38,156 nt of DNA. Source: a virus. A program made the translations under genes and the position numbers. Position 1 is the first letter of the stretch. Each line of letters begins with the position of its first letter. The notes beneath the pieces are model-generated. The model had not been told where the DNA came from, did no database searches, and saw only the letters and a list, made by a program, of their open reading frames with translations. The stretch lies in IMG/VR virus record IMGVR_UViG_3300020595_000082, positions 1-38,156 of that record; one strand, written 5' to 3'. Shown in pieces: positions 1 to 9,000 of the stretch.

Positions 1-2047
1 AAAAACTCCACAAGTCACCTTTTTTGATCGTACCACTTCTACCAGAACCAGCGACAAAGAAGTTTACGATATTCATATCTGGAACTCTTTTTCTCAATAG
101 CTCAAGCAACATATCGGTTGGGCCTTTCCACAAATCTTTTTTATTGGATTCAACTGATTTACCTGTAACAGAGTCAGTAATAACAGTAGTGCCACTAAAA
201 TAAGAAGACATATGTCCAATACCCATAACATCACCATCTTTAGTTTCATGTATATGATGTATATCATTCATACTATCTCCAGCACCATCAGTAAGAAAAA
301 CAGTGTGAAGTTTTTGAACACCTGTAGATTTTTTGTACTTAGGAAGAATATCCATTGCACAAATGATTGCATCATTTAATGGTGTTGACCCCAAACCAAA
401 ACCTTTAGGTTCTGAATATGGATAACCAACTTCATGCCAATCTTTAAAACTACCCCATCTTGAAGCATACATATTTAAATTATGCATCATAGTTTGGATT
501 TCATTCTTATTCATTTTACTTGAGAAAAATTGTAACAAGTTAACTCTTAACTTATACTCACCAGATTTTGGAGTTGTAATTTTACTATAATTATCTACAT
601 GAGCACCTAAAGAATTAAGAGTACCATAAGAATTACTAAATGCAAAAACTTCAAAAGGAATTTTTACTTGATTACAGAACCAAATAATATTGTATAATTG
701 GTTTAAAGTACCTTGAAGATTGTGAGCCATAGAACCAGACCAATCAAGGAATAAAACTAAACCATGATTAGTAGCGCCAGGCAAAGTAGTAATCTTTGCA
801 AACAGGTCATCATTATATTTGTAAGTATGTAGTTTACTCATGTCGAGTGAACCAGTTTTTGAACTAGAAGATCGAGCATATAAATCTGCAGCTTTCTTCA
901 TTTCAAATTCTTTAACCAAATACTGAACAATCTTTTTACTAGACTTTTTAGTTGTTTCTAATTCTGTTGCAGTATAATTAAACCATCTATTATCACGTTC
1001 TTTTTGTTTTGTAATTGATGTGTTCCATATTTCAAGTATTGTTTTATAAGAAACAATTACTTCTTTTGTATTTACTTTTGGAGTAAATGCATATTGTCTA
1101 TCTGATGCATTACCATCTAACATATTTTTAGTATTATTAGAAGACGCTTTATCGGTAGAAGCAGTAATAGGTGTACCAGAACTTTCTCCACCATCAGCTT
1201 GACTTTCTCCAGTACTCTCTTCAGACGAGCTATCGTCTGACTCTTCATCTGATTTTTCCGAAGAAGATGCAGAACCAACATCATTTGATTCTTCACCAGA
1301 CTCTTCTGAACTGGCAGGAGAAGAAGGAGTCGAACCCTCATTTTCAGATTTGGAATCTGTCGTGTTACCATTGTCACTATTCTCCTCTAGCTCCTCACCT
1401 TTATTTGAAGGCATAGGTGTGTTAGAAGGCATCGCACTAATATCCTCTGGTGATAGCATATTTTCTGATTGTAAACTTCTACCATCATCTTGTCCAAAAT
1501 CACTTTCTTTTTGATTTTGAACCATATATTCATAAAGTTCTTTTGCGAGTTCAAGTACATCATCTGGTGTAACAGTATTATTTGCTTTTTCTACCCAAAC
1601 TTGTTCTTCTGAAGAAAAAGGAACACCAACATGATGTTTATAATGAAGATTGATTCTGTCTATTAAATTGATTTCTGAAATATCTCTGTTCAAAGTTTCA
1701 AAGAAATTAGATTGAATAAGTTCTCTATAACCACGCCTAAAGACTTTAACTGAGCCAGGATATTTCTTTTGTGCAAGTTTTTCAATACGAACATCTTCTA
1801 GGACATTGACAAATGAAAACTCAATGTTTTCAGCTACAGCACGTTCTAATTGTTCTAAAGGAGTCCAAAGAGCATGACCTACCTCATGGATAGTCATTAG
1901 GTCTTGAATATCTTTACTCATCTCTTTCCAAATAGGAAGAGATAATGTACGATTTTTAACATCAAACATTGCAGTTGATTGTTTTCTATGAATCACATGG
2001 ATATCTTCTTCAGCAAGAAGTTTTGCGAGTGTCGATAAATCTTTCAT
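1..2047 (-). CDS. HExxH metallopeptidase-like / VWA (CobT-like) protein, C-terminus cut by window edge
   Basis: The reading frame is open from an ATG at 2047 to the left edge (682 codons, no stop), so the C-terminus is missing. Near the N-terminus is a zinc-protease-like HEVGH motif (residues 54-58). A Ser/Glu/Asp-rich low-complexity linker lies around residues 215-290. The C-terminal part is a von Willebrand A-like domain with a MIDAS motif DWSGS at 435-439 and a later LTDG segment. Proteins of this type in marine T4-like phages are annotated as CobT-like or peptidase, usually beside a CobS/MoxR-type AAA ATPase; that partner would lie left of the window. An RBS-like GAGGA lies about 10 nt before the ATG and a sigma70-like promoter lies just upstream. 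The substrate is unknown, and a genuine cobalt-chelatase role seems unlikely. The architecture is clear but the function is not. Confidence 0.8.
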   Translation of the reverse strand, partial: MKDLSTLAKLLAEEDIHVIHRKQSTAMFDVKNRTLSLPIWKEMSKDIQDLMTIHEVGHALWTPLEQLERAVAENIEFSFVNVLEDVRIEKLAQKKYPGSVKVFRRGYRELIQSNFFETLNRDISEINLIDRINLHYKHHVGVPFSSEEQVWVEKANNTVTPDDVLELAKELYEYMVQNQKESDFGQDDGRSLQSENMLSPEDISAMPSNTPMPSNKGEELEENSDNGNTTDSKSENEGSTPSSPASSEESGEESNDVGSASSSEKSDEESDDSSSEESTGESQADGGESSGTPITASTDKASSNNTKNMLDGNASDRQYAFTPKVNTKEVIVSYKTILEIWNTSITKQKERDNRWFNYTATELETTKKSSKKIVQYLVKEFEMKKAADLYARSSSSKTGSLDMSKLHTYKYNDDLFAKITTLPGATNHGLVLFLDWSGSMAHNLQGTLNQLYNIIWFCNQVKIPFEVFAFSNSYGTLNSLGAHVDNYSKITTPKSGEYKLRVNLLQFFSSKMNKNEIQTMMHNLNMYASRWGSFKDWHEVGYPYSEPKGFGLGSTPLNDAIICAMDILPKYKKSTGVQKLHTVFLTDGAGDSMNDIHHIHETKDGDVMGIGHMSSYFSGTTVITDSVTGKSVESNKKDLWKGPTDMLLELLRKRVPDMNIVNFFVAGSGRSGTIKKGDLWSF

Positions 2048-2080
2048 TAGTTTTTGTCCTCATCACTTGACTATACTTAT

Positions 2081-2109
2081 ATGCTACATGATTCGGGGGG
2101 CAATGTCAA
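2081..2109 (-). promoter_or_regulatory. sigma70-like promoter for the VWA gene
   Basis: On the minus strand, TTGACA (2109-2104) is followed by a 17-nt spacer and TAGCAT (2086-2081). The -35 is perfect and the -10 matches 4 of 6 consensus bases. It lies 34 nt upstream of the VWA start codon and just after a possible terminator of the preceding operon. The -35 context CTTGACATT is the same as in the promoter before mazG, which suggests a shared early-promoter class. Confidence 0.55.
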
Positions 2110-2116
2110 GCACTTT

Positions 2117-2136
2117 AAAAAAACTAATAAAATCAG
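2117..2136 (-). terminator. weak rho-independent terminator after the SGNH gene
   Basis: On the minus strand a 5-bp stem (CTGAT/ATTAG with one G-T pair, 3-nt loop) is followed directly by seven T. It lies 19 nt after the stop codon of the SGNH gene and just before the promoter of the next gene. The stem is short and AT-rich, so efficiency is doubtful. Confidence 0.35.
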
Positions 2137-2154
2137 TGGCTTACTATCACGTTT

Positions 2155-2967
2155 TTAGATCCAATTTTCTTTTGTTGCCGGCAATCTGCCAAGTGATTCG
2201 TTATACAACCATTCTGTAATTTTTTCTTGTCCTAATTTACTAGGGTGTACGTTCTCACTATTAATGAAGTATTTTTCTCTATCTGGGTCTAAATCATAAA
2301 GCTTGCTTCCAAAAGAGTATCCATCAAGTTGAGGGAACATTGGCCAACCTATAAATTTATCATTATTGATTTTATCAAGATATGGACTTTTAATTAAACT
2401 TTTACACATTTCTACTTCTAATACTTTTTTACTTGCAGGCATACCCATAACTTGCATATAAGGTATTTTCATATTTTCACAAGTATTTTGTGCAGAAAGA
2501 AATAAACGTAAAGATCGTTTCAACATAGATGATGGTGACAAACAACCATACTTGTTTAATACATTCGTGACCTCAATTTTATTTTCTCTTAGATCAGTAT
2601 TTCTATCAGTAGCATTAATGTTAACTTTGAACCAATCATAACTTCGTGTTACACCTGTTCGTTTTTCTACCTCAAACCCTATTCGCATAAATTCAGACCA
2701 CATGATAACGACAAGGCCTATATTTTTTTGATTTACTATTTCATCCATAAACATACTATGAATACCATCATTACCAAAACCACATTGAGCAAAATTAACT
2801 AGCTCCATATTAAGTTTCTTTGCCAGTAGTTCAGGCCAGAAAAGAAATGGATCTACTAAGTTACCACTATTATCATTCATATGTTGTTTTAGTATGGGAT
2901 CTTTTGTGGTCAGTTCTACATATTTTTTGTCAGAATAACTACAACCAAAAACTAGTAGTTTTTTCAT
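2155..2967 (-). CDS. SGNH/GDSL hydrolase-like protein
   Basis: The 270-residue protein has the layout of an SGNH hydrolase. A block I-like GCSYS motif at residues 8-12 follows a short beta strand, a block III-like GFGND lies at 63-67, and a C-terminal block V-like segment NVHPSKLGQ contains His241. The usual Asp of the DxxH motif is not obvious. The family includes esterases, lipases and carbohydrate deacetylases; substrate cannot be read from the sequence. The ATG at 2967 overlaps the stop of the upstream methyltransferase by one base (TAATG) and has an AAGGA ribosome site, so translation is probably coupled. It is the last gene of a likely modification cassette. There is no signal peptide, so it should act in the cytoplasm. 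Confidence 0.7.
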   Translation of the reverse strand: MKKLLVFGCSYSDKKYVELTTKDPILKQHMNDNSGNLVDPFLFWPELLAKKLNMELVNFAQCGFGNDGIHSMFMDEIVNQKNIGLVVIMWSEFMRIGFEVEKRTGVTRSYDWFKVNINATDRNTDLRENKIEVTNVLNKYGCLSPSSMLKRSLRLFLSAQNTCENMKIPYMQVMGMPASKKVLEVEMCKSLIKSPYLDKINNDKFIGWPMFPQLDGYSFGSKLYDLDPDREKYFINSENVHPSKLGQEKITEWLYNESLGRLPATKENWI

Positions 2968-3746
2968 TATATTTCCTTCTTTGCCATAAACAGAAAAAAT
3001 CCTGGCCAGTATTCATTATTCTTTAATTTTTCTAAAGCCATATTTTCATATTCTTCTTCTTCACCTCTAATAGATGTCCACATCAATTTCATATTGTTTT
3101 TTTCCAAAACCTCAGTTACTTCTTTCATGGTATGTGTAGTTTCATGTGGATGTAACACTTGATCACGAAACCAAGAACGCAAATGAGTTTCGTCTGTAAA
3201 TCTAGAATCCAGTTCACAATACCTAGCAAACTTCTCATCTTCATCTTTTATTTTAGAAAATTCATCTAAAAATGGTTTTCTTCCATACTTATGATATAGT
3301 CCAATAAATACAGTAGAACCCTTGGACATAGAGTCACATATTTTGTCTAGCCCCTCTAAGCAACGTCCTGTGTGGTGCAAAACACCCAAAGAAACGACTA
3401 AATCCGTTTTATTGTTTATTTCATATTCAAACAGGTCTGCAACTTGAAAGTCTACTTTATTACCAATATACTTACCAACTAGTTTTGCTCTTTCGATTGC
3501 AACAGGATTAAAGTCAATTGCAGTAATATCACAACTGTTATGATATGCAATACGATTTGATAACCACCCAGCTCCACAACCGATTTCTAATATTTTTACT
3601 TTTGGTTTTAAAAATGGTGCCAATACATCATAAGTGGTTTTATTCTCTAAAATACTTAATGCATGATCTTCAACGCTGTCACGATAATTAAATGGAAGTT
3701 CTTTATAGAACTCCAATACTGTTTCACTAATGGGGATAGACATCAT
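2967..3746 (-). CDS. class I SAM-dependent methyltransferase
   Basis: A Rossmann-fold methyltransferase of about 259 residues. Motif I is EIGCGAGW near residue 55, followed by an acidic strand end (AIDFNP) and a motif IV-like VVSLGVLHH. Such proteins transfer methyl groups from S-adenosylmethionine to small molecules, sugars or proteins; no nucleic-acid recognition motif is visible. The frame can begin at a GTG (3749) or at ATG codons at 3746 or 3743. I chose 3746, but no strong ribosome site decides it. It lies between a carbamoyltransferase and an SGNH hydrolase-like gene and ends in a TAATG overlap with the latter. A 65-nt gap separates it from the carbamoyltransferase. Confidence 0.8.
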   Translation of the reverse strand: MMSIPISETVLEFYKELPFNYRDSVEDHALSILENKTTYDVLAPFLKPKVKILEIGCGAGWLSNRIAYHNSCDITAIDFNPVAIERAKLVGKYIGNKVDFQVADLFEYEINNKTDLVVSLGVLHHTGRCLEGLDKICDSMSKGSTVFIGLYHKYGRKPFLDEFSKIKDEDEKFARYCELDSRFTDETHLRSWFRDQVLHPHETTHTMKEVTEVLEKNNMKLMWTSIRGEEEEYENMALEKLKNNEYWPGFFLFMAKKEI

Positions 3747-3814
3747 CACCGTATTCTTTCTTATCTTTCTTTTTCCAAGTTGAAAGATATAATTTAAAGT
3801 ATAGTTTTAATCTT

Positions 3815-5155
3815 CTAAAAAACAGCGACATTATATTTCTCCATAAAATTCTTTGCATCATTCCAATCATTTACGATTGGTTGTCCCTTAATATTTAGAG
3901 AAGTATTTAATAACATAGGACAACCTGTCTCATCATACCACTCCTCTAATATTGGTCTAATGATTGATTGACAATCTTTCTCAACAAGTTGAACCCTTGC
4001 AGTACCATCAACGTGTGTGACAGAACTATAATCATGTTTTGCTTTTGCAACAAATTGCATATACCGATTCATTGGGCCGTCAAAGTATTCGTCTGCATAT
4101 TCTTCTAATATTGCTGGTGCAAATGGCCTAAACTTTTGTCTTCGTTTAATGTCGTTTACAGTATCTTTTATGTCGTATCTGGGATCACCAAGAAGTGATC
4201 TGTTTCCTAATGCTCTAGGCCCAAACTCAGCTGAGCCATTAGCAACACCACACACTTTATTTTTTAAAAGTTCTTTTACAACATCTTTTGGATTTATTGC
4301 ATTTAGAATAAAAAATCCAAGATATGGATCAATCCATTTTAATTTCTTCTTATTGACCAGTGCGGCCGCTCCGATTGCATTACCAGCATCGCCTGGCGAA
4401 GGAAGTATCCAAATGTTTTTATCTTTAATTAAACTATTTGCTTTACAGTTTAATGCACAACCACCCATGATGATTAGGTTTTTCTTTGGACACATTGCCA
4501 CAAGTTCAAGAAGTTTCTTTTCATATAAAGCTTGTACAGAAGCAGCAAGGTCTTCATTCTTTGCAGATGGGAATATATTACCAACACCAAAGTGATTGTT
4601 TTGTTGTAAAAGATATTCCATATCATATATTGGTTCACCATATGCAGCCATACCCATAGTAATATATTCATCTTCGTTTGGTTTCAAACCAATACGTTGT
4701 GTGATTGCAGAATAAAGAAGACCAAGTGAATATGGATATTTCCATGATTTAATCTTTTTCATATTGTCCCATATAGAGACTGTATCCCATTCTCCAATCG
4801 AATCAATTACTAGAATATTACAATCATCAAAAGGTGCTGTGTAATAACCAGCAGCTGCATGAGACTGATGGTGATGAAAAGACTTATCATATTCTATAGT
4901 AGTGTTATCATTTTTCCAAGGTTTACCCGAATACAATCTTCTAGTATTTTTTAACCATCTTTTTTCATGAAAGGCTACTGTACGATTGTTTATCATACCT
5001 TTCATATTACAAACAGATAATTGTTCATTATGTAACCACTTATCATTTTTGATTTTAGAATATCTCTCGGAATGAGATGCGTGAATTATATTTCTATTTT
5101 TAATTTTACAAATAGCTGCATCATGGAAACCTTCAGAAAATCCTACAACAGTCAT
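3815..5155 (-). CDS. NodU/CmcH-type carbamoyltransferase
   Basis: At 446 residues this is shorter than the usual 550-600 of the family, but both halves are recognisable. The N-terminal Kae1-like half has FSEGFHDAA at the start, the His-rich HHHQSHAAAG, VIDSIGEWD and GGCALNCKAN. The C-terminal carbamoyl-phosphate-binding half has EFGPRALGNRSLLGDPR and the late MLLNTSLNIKGQPI block. Family members (NodU, TobZ, CmcH) transfer carbamoyl from carbamoyl phosphate, with an adenylate intermediate, to a hydroxyl of a sugar or antibiotic. Start ATG at 5155 overlaps the upstream methylase stop by one base (TAATG) with a GGGAGA ribosome site. The acceptor here is unknown; phage DNA, virion glycan or a host metabolite are all possible. 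Confidence 0.9.
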   Translation of the reverse strand: MTVVGFSEGFHDAAICKIKNRNIIHASHSERYSKIKNDKWLHNEQLSVCNMKGMINNRTVAFHEKRWLKNTRRLYSGKPWKNDNTTIEYDKSFHHHQSHAAAGYYTAPFDDCNILVIDSIGEWDTVSIWDNMKKIKSWKYPYSLGLLYSAITQRIGLKPNEDEYITMGMAAYGEPIYDMEYLLQQNNHFGVGNIFPSAKNEDLAASVQALYEKKLLELVAMCPKKNLIIMGGCALNCKANSLIKDKNIWILPSPGDAGNAIGAAALVNKKKLKWIDPYLGFFILNAINPKDVVKELLKNKVCGVANGSAEFGPRALGNRSLLGDPRYDIKDTVNDIKRRQKFRPFAPAILEEYADEYFDGPMNRYMQFVAKAKHDYSSVTHVDGTARVQLVEKDCQSIIRPILEEWYDETGCPMLLNTSLNIKGQPIVNDWNDAKNFMEKYNVAVF

Positions 5156-5688
5156 TATATTCTCCCATAAAATTTAGTGTTCTTTGATTGTATTCTATCA
5201 AACAGATACCAACAACAATTATCTTTACCAACACTTTTACTATTTTCTATCCACTTTACACGACCAATACTTACAATTTTTTTCAACATTCCCATATAAG
5301 GAATACTTTGTTTAGTATGTATCCAATCTGCATCAAACAATAACCAAGTAGGTCTAAAAGCAGTAAAATATTCTATCATTGGATGCAATAAACTTCTGTC
5401 CCATGGCGGATTTGTAATTATATAATCTGCCTCAAATAAGTCGTCTATGTTTATTTCTCTAAAATGTCTAGTTAAAATATTATTTGTTTGTGGCTCCAAA
5501 TCACTAGCCCAAGAACACCAACCATCTGTCATTGTTTCAATACAATTTACTAAAGCACCATCGCCTGCACAAGGTTCTGCAAAAGCAAATTGTTTTTTAG
5601 GTAAATGTTGAATTAAGGGCTCAACAGCTGTACTTGGCGTTGGATAAAAGTCACGTTCAACTCTCTGAAAGTCACTACGTTTTCCCAT
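5155..5688 (-). CDS. DNA N6-adenine methyltransferase-like protein
   Basis: A 177-residue protein with an FYPTP segment near residue 14, a SAM-binding AEPCAGDG at 37-44 and the amino-methyltransferase motif NPPW at 93-96. This combination is typical of adenine-N6 or glutamine-N5 methylases. The small size leaves almost no room for a target-recognition domain, so sequence specificity is unclear and non-DNA substrates remain possible. The ATG at 5688 overlaps the gp46 stop by one base (TAATG), and the gene overlaps the next gene in the same way. It is thus translationally tied to both recombination and carbamoyltransferase genes. It may protect phage DNA or be a step in a base modification. Confidence 0.75.
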   Translation of the reverse strand: MGKRSDFQRVERDFYPTPSTAVEPLIQHLPKKQFAFAEPCAGDGALVNCIETMTDGWCSWASDLEPQTNNILTRHFREINIDDLFEADYIITNPPWDRSLLHPMIEYFTAFRPTWLLFDADWIHTKQSIPYMGMLKKIVSIGRVKWIENSKSVGKDNCCWYLFDRIQSKNTKFYGRI

Positions 5689-7397
5689 TATACTGCCACA
5701 TGACTAAAATTCCTTATCTTTTCAAATCTAATTGTGTCTCTAAATTTGTCAGCAAGTGCATCTTGTTTATGACTAATTACAAACACATTTTCTCCACTCA
5801 GTGTATTCAGTATCTTTAGAAACTCATCTGTTCCAGTACCATCTAATGAACTATCAAATATCTCATCTAACATAAGTAGATTACAATTTGTAGAGTTCTT
5901 CATCTTTGCAATGGCTCTCCAAGTAAAGAGTAGTGCAAGGTCAATTCGCATTTTCTCTCCCTCACTAAATGATGCATAAGAAAACTCATCACGATATCGT
6001 GACTTGATAGTTTCCTCAAAGTTTTCATCTAATGTAAAGTTTACATAGAACTCCATTGATGTAAGATACTTGTTAATCAGTTTATTCATAATCGGTAGAT
6101 ATTGTTTAATAATCTTTGTTTTGATACCAGTATCTTGTAACATAGTCCTTGCAGCTTCTGCATAAACTTTGTCTTCTCTTAGTTTGTTTTTTTGTTGTTC
6201 ATAAAGTAGAGCTTCAGCTTTAAGTTCGTCTAGTTTATCTGTATCTGAAGCAACAGCACCATCGGTTTGAAATTGTTTTATTTCTGTTTTTAATTGTGTA
6301 TTAAACTTTTCTAGTTCTAGAATTGATGAATCAATTTTTGCAATGTCTACTTGCCCTGTTCTGATATCATCAGTAATTGTTTTGATTTCTTTTTTTCTAT
6401 TACTTACTTTGTCTAGTTCAATCTTTAATTGTTTCATACCATCTTGAAGATCAGACGCATCTTTTTCTTTGTGTAAAATCATAGAAGATTTAAATTCTTC
6501 ATCAATGTGTTGTTCACACGTTGGACAATCTGTATTGTCCTCAAAGAATTTTATCATGTGAGTGTGTGTCTTATGTTTTTCTACAAGAGTCGATTGTATA
6601 TCTTTTAGTTTTGTACTTTTAGTTTCTACTGATACTTTGTCATCAATAGAAGTAAGAGCATTTGTATTACTTAGTTGTAAAACATCTCGTTCTTTTTTTC
6701 TACTAAAAACTTCTTCTTCATTGTTGTCTATAAGTTCTTGTTTTTGTTGAATAATTTTTTCTTTATTTTCTTTTAAGTCCAATATATGATTTTCTTGAAA
6801 GCTTACTTTTTCAGTAGTTAAATCATATTTATATTCAATATCTCTAATGTCATCAATAATAGTTTTAATCTTTTGTTTTAGTATCATATTCATAGTAGAG
6901 AATATTTGAATATCTAAAATCTCTTCTACAACTTCTCTACGGTGTCTAGCCTTTAATTGCATAAAAGGTACAAATGTTGAACTACCAAGAATAACCACTT
7001 GTGTGAAAGAACGATAGTTTAGTTTAAGAATCTGTTGTTCTAATATCTTTTGATAATCACGAGCATTTGCTTCTAAGTTTAACATATTACCATTTTGATA
7101 AATTTCAAACTTATTTGGTTTAATGGAACGTATCACTTTGTAGTATACTGTTCCAATCTCAAATTCAACCTCAACTGTTGCAGCTGAGTTGTTAATAGAG
7201 TTTATCATTTGGTTTTTGCTGATATTACGAAATGGTTTACCAAACAAACCAAAACACAATGCATCAAGAACTGTGGATTTACCAGCACCATTCTCACCAA
7301 TAATAAGTGTAGTAGGACTATTGTCTAATTGTATTTCAGTAAAGTTGTTGCCTGTGGAAAGAAAGTTTTTCCACCTTACATATTTAAAATTAATCAT
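5688..7397 (-). CDS. 46: gp46 recombination endonuclease subunit (Rad50-like)
   Basis: At 569 residues it is close to T4 gp46 (560). Walker A GENGAGKS is at 34-41, a long coiled-coil region carries a zinc hook CPTC at 291-294, the ABC signature FSEGEKMR is at 477-484 and Walker B LLMLDEIFD is at 507-515. With gp47 it forms the Mre11-Rad50-type complex that resects DNA ends to load UvsX for recombination-dependent replication. The start ATG overlaps the gp47 stop by four bases (ATGA), which matches the need for stoichiometric synthesis. It is followed without a gap by the modification cassette. Confidence 0.96.
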   Translation of the reverse strand: MINFKYVRWKNFLSTGNNFTEIQLDNSPTTLIIGENGAGKSTVLDALCFGLFGKPFRNISKNQMINSINNSAATVEVEFEIGTVYYKVIRSIKPNKFEIYQNGNMLNLEANARDYQKILEQQILKLNYRSFTQVVILGSSTFVPFMQLKARHRREVVEEILDIQIFSTMNMILKQKIKTIIDDIRDIEYKYDLTTEKVSFQENHILDLKENKEKIIQQKQELIDNNEEEVFSRKKERDVLQLSNTNALTSIDDKVSVETKSTKLKDIQSTLVEKHKTHTHMIKFFEDNTDCPTCEQHIDEEFKSSMILHKEKDASDLQDGMKQLKIELDKVSNRKKEIKTITDDIRTGQVDIAKIDSSILELEKFNTQLKTEIKQFQTDGAVASDTDKLDELKAEALLYEQQKNKLREDKVYAEAARTMLQDTGIKTKIIKQYLPIMNKLINKYLTSMEFYVNFTLDENFEETIKSRYRDEFSYASFSEGEKMRIDLALLFTWRAIAKMKNSTNCNLLMLDEIFDSSLDGTGTDEFLKILNTLSGENVFVISHKQDALADKFRDTIRFEKIRNFSHVAV

Positions 7398-8455
7398 AGT
7401 TCTAAGTCTTGAGCCTCAGTATATAATTGTCGTTGTAAATTAATAAGTCTTCCCTTATCCAAAGTAGTATCCAGCTCCTCAATATACTTACCAAGTAATG
7501 TCATTGTATCTTGTGTATTTTCTACTATATCATCAGACACAGTATTTGCATCTAAATCAGAAAAATCTTCTATAATTTTAACTTCGTGACAGTCTGCTTT
7601 TAATATTCTATCAATAAACTGGTCAAATTGATACAAATCTTTCTTATTCACAACAATAACTTTAACATAATTATTTTTATGTTGTGTTACATCATATTTT
7701 ATATAATCATTTTGTGTATCATCATAATAAATCTTGCTATGAATAGTAAGTGGATTTTCTATCCTTTCAAGTTCCCTTGTTTCCGTATCAAAAACATGAA
7801 ATCCTTTTCTATCATCACAGTCATTCCAATAAAATTCATACGGAGCTCCCAGATAAAAAATGTGGCCGTCATCGGACTTATGGTGAAAATGACCAGAGAA
7901 AACAGTATCAAACTTTCCAAAAATGCTTTTACTAATTCCATGTTCATTTATTATTCCTTTATTCATAGCAAAACCAGCAACCTCTAAATGGCCCATACAA
8001 ATTTGAGCATTTGTTTCTTCAATCTTTACTAAGGTTTCTGTATGATTTTGATTATTAATCCAAGGTACAAACATTATTGGAGTGTCATCAAATGATACAG
8101 TTTCAGCCTCTGGATAAATGTGTATTTGTTTATATCTGTCACCAAAAAGTTCAATAACAGAATTAACATCATTCGTGTTTTTATAGTATGTATCGTGATT
8201 ACCAATCAAAACATGAAGTTCAATACCCATCTCTATAAATGGTTTAATAAATCGTTCACGAACATCTTTTGCTGTTCGGTATGAAACAAATTTACGTCTG
8301 TCCATAATATCACCCAAATGAATACAATGAGTAATATTATTTTCTTTTAAGTATGGGAAAAATTGTTTTTCATAAAACTGGTAGAAGTACTCATTAAAAT
8401 TTACATTATCGTTTCTTGCACCAAAATGAGTATCATTAATTATTGCTATCTTCAA
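7394..8455 (-). CDS. 47: gp47 recombination endonuclease subunit (Mre11-like), TTG start
   Basis: A 353-residue calcineurin-like phosphoesterase (T4 gp47 has 339). The metal-binding motifs are in order: NDTHFG at 7-12, GDIMDR at 48-53, GNHD at 85-88, MGHLEV at 154-159 and SGHFHH at 187-192. The first motif begins only seven residues in, so the start cannot be moved far downstream. The codon at 8455 is TTG, and its bases overlap the gp55 stop as TTGA. A GGAAG ribosome site lies about 9 nt upstream. The rare start suggests that translation depends on ribosomes ending gp55. It acts with gp46 in end resection. Confidence 0.95.
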   Translation of the reverse strand: MKIAIINDTHFGARNDNVNFNEYFYQFYEKQFFPYLKENNITHCIHLGDIMDRRKFVSYRTAKDVRERFIKPFIEMGIELHVLIGNHDTYYKNTNDVNSVIELFGDRYKQIHIYPEAETVSFDDTPIMFVPWINNQNHTETLVKIEETNAQICMGHLEVAGFAMNKGIINEHGISKSIFGKFDTVFSGHFHHKSDDGHIFYLGAPYEFYWNDCDDRKGFHVFDTETRELERIENPLTIHSKIYYDDTQNDYIKYDVTQHKNNYVKVIVVNKKDLYQFDQFIDRILKADCHEVKIIEDFSDLDANTVSDDIVENTQDTMTLLGKYIEELDTTLDKGRLINLQRQLYTEAQDLEL

Positions 8456-9000
8456 TCGTCAACTTCCATAAAATTTTCTAAACCCTTTGGGGATTTACTT
8501 GTTTCTTTTTTCTTAGGTTTATATACTGCTTCATCAGGCACCATTACATTGATATCAAATCCAGTAACTTGGTATGGAGTATCATCATGTGGATTTGTAA
8601 CCCAAGGAATAAACTCTTGTTTTTCAATTAATCTATGTTTTACATGAGTTTGTTTTTTCTCTTTTTGAATCCTACGAATAAAGGCATAATATATTATCTG
8701 GGTAAAATATGCAAAAGGATTGTTTGATTTCTCTGGATTGAAGTTGTGAATATATTGAAGACAATTTTCAATGCCATCTGAAATCATTTCTTGTTTGTAT
8801 GTATAGTTAATAAAGTTTGGTCTAAAAGAAAGTCCATTTGCAATTTTAAGAAAACATTCACCTATGTAGTTTGAAATTCTAGGCTTTTCTTCACCCATCT
8901 CTTCAGCTTCAAGACATTCTTCTTTCCAATCTTTCATGGCTTCTAAGAACTTTTTATTATCTACATAATGAACACCTTTTTTCTTAGGTTTTCGGGCCAT
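8452..9000 (-). CDS. 55: gp55 late-transcription sigma factor
   Basis: A 182-residue protein of the size of T4 gp55 (185). The core around residues 75-120 ([19 protein letters not shown] and a basic RRIQKEKKQ helix) matches the region 2-like, -10-binding part of gp55 proteins. Gp55 replaces sigma70 on host RNA polymerase to recognise TATAAATA late promoters, several of which occur in this window. I place the start at the ATG at 9000, which has an AAGGA site 8 nt upstream; a longer frame to 9027 would begin inside uvsX. The gene overlaps the uvsX end by 17 nt. A C-terminal peptide that could bind the sliding clamp ([10 protein letters not shown]) fits the known gp55-gp45 contact. Confidence 0.93.
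   Translation of the reverse strand: MARKPKKKGVHYVDNKKFLEAMKDWKEECLEAEEMGEEKPRISNYIGECFLKIANGLSFRPNFINYTYKQEMISDGIENCLQYIHNFNPEKSNNPFAYFTQIIYYAFIRRIQKEKKQTHVKHRLIEKQEFIPWVTNPHDDTPYQVTGFDINVMVPDEAVYKPKKKETSKSPKGLENFMEVDD

Noticed and set aside
1117-1416. Short frames on both strands over the Ser/Glu-rich linker of the VWA gene
   Set aside because: Shadows of the low-complexity linker; the long frame to the window edge explains the region.
6826-6833. Exact TATAAATA on the minus strand inside gp46
   Set aside because: It lies within the coding sequence (codons of a KYKYD-type segment), with no gene start soon after; most likely chance in AT-rich DNA.
7628-7987. 119-codon plus-strand frame rich in Ile, Phe and Asn
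   Set aside because: Looks like a membrane protein but is the antisense of gp47 and has no promoter or ribosome site.
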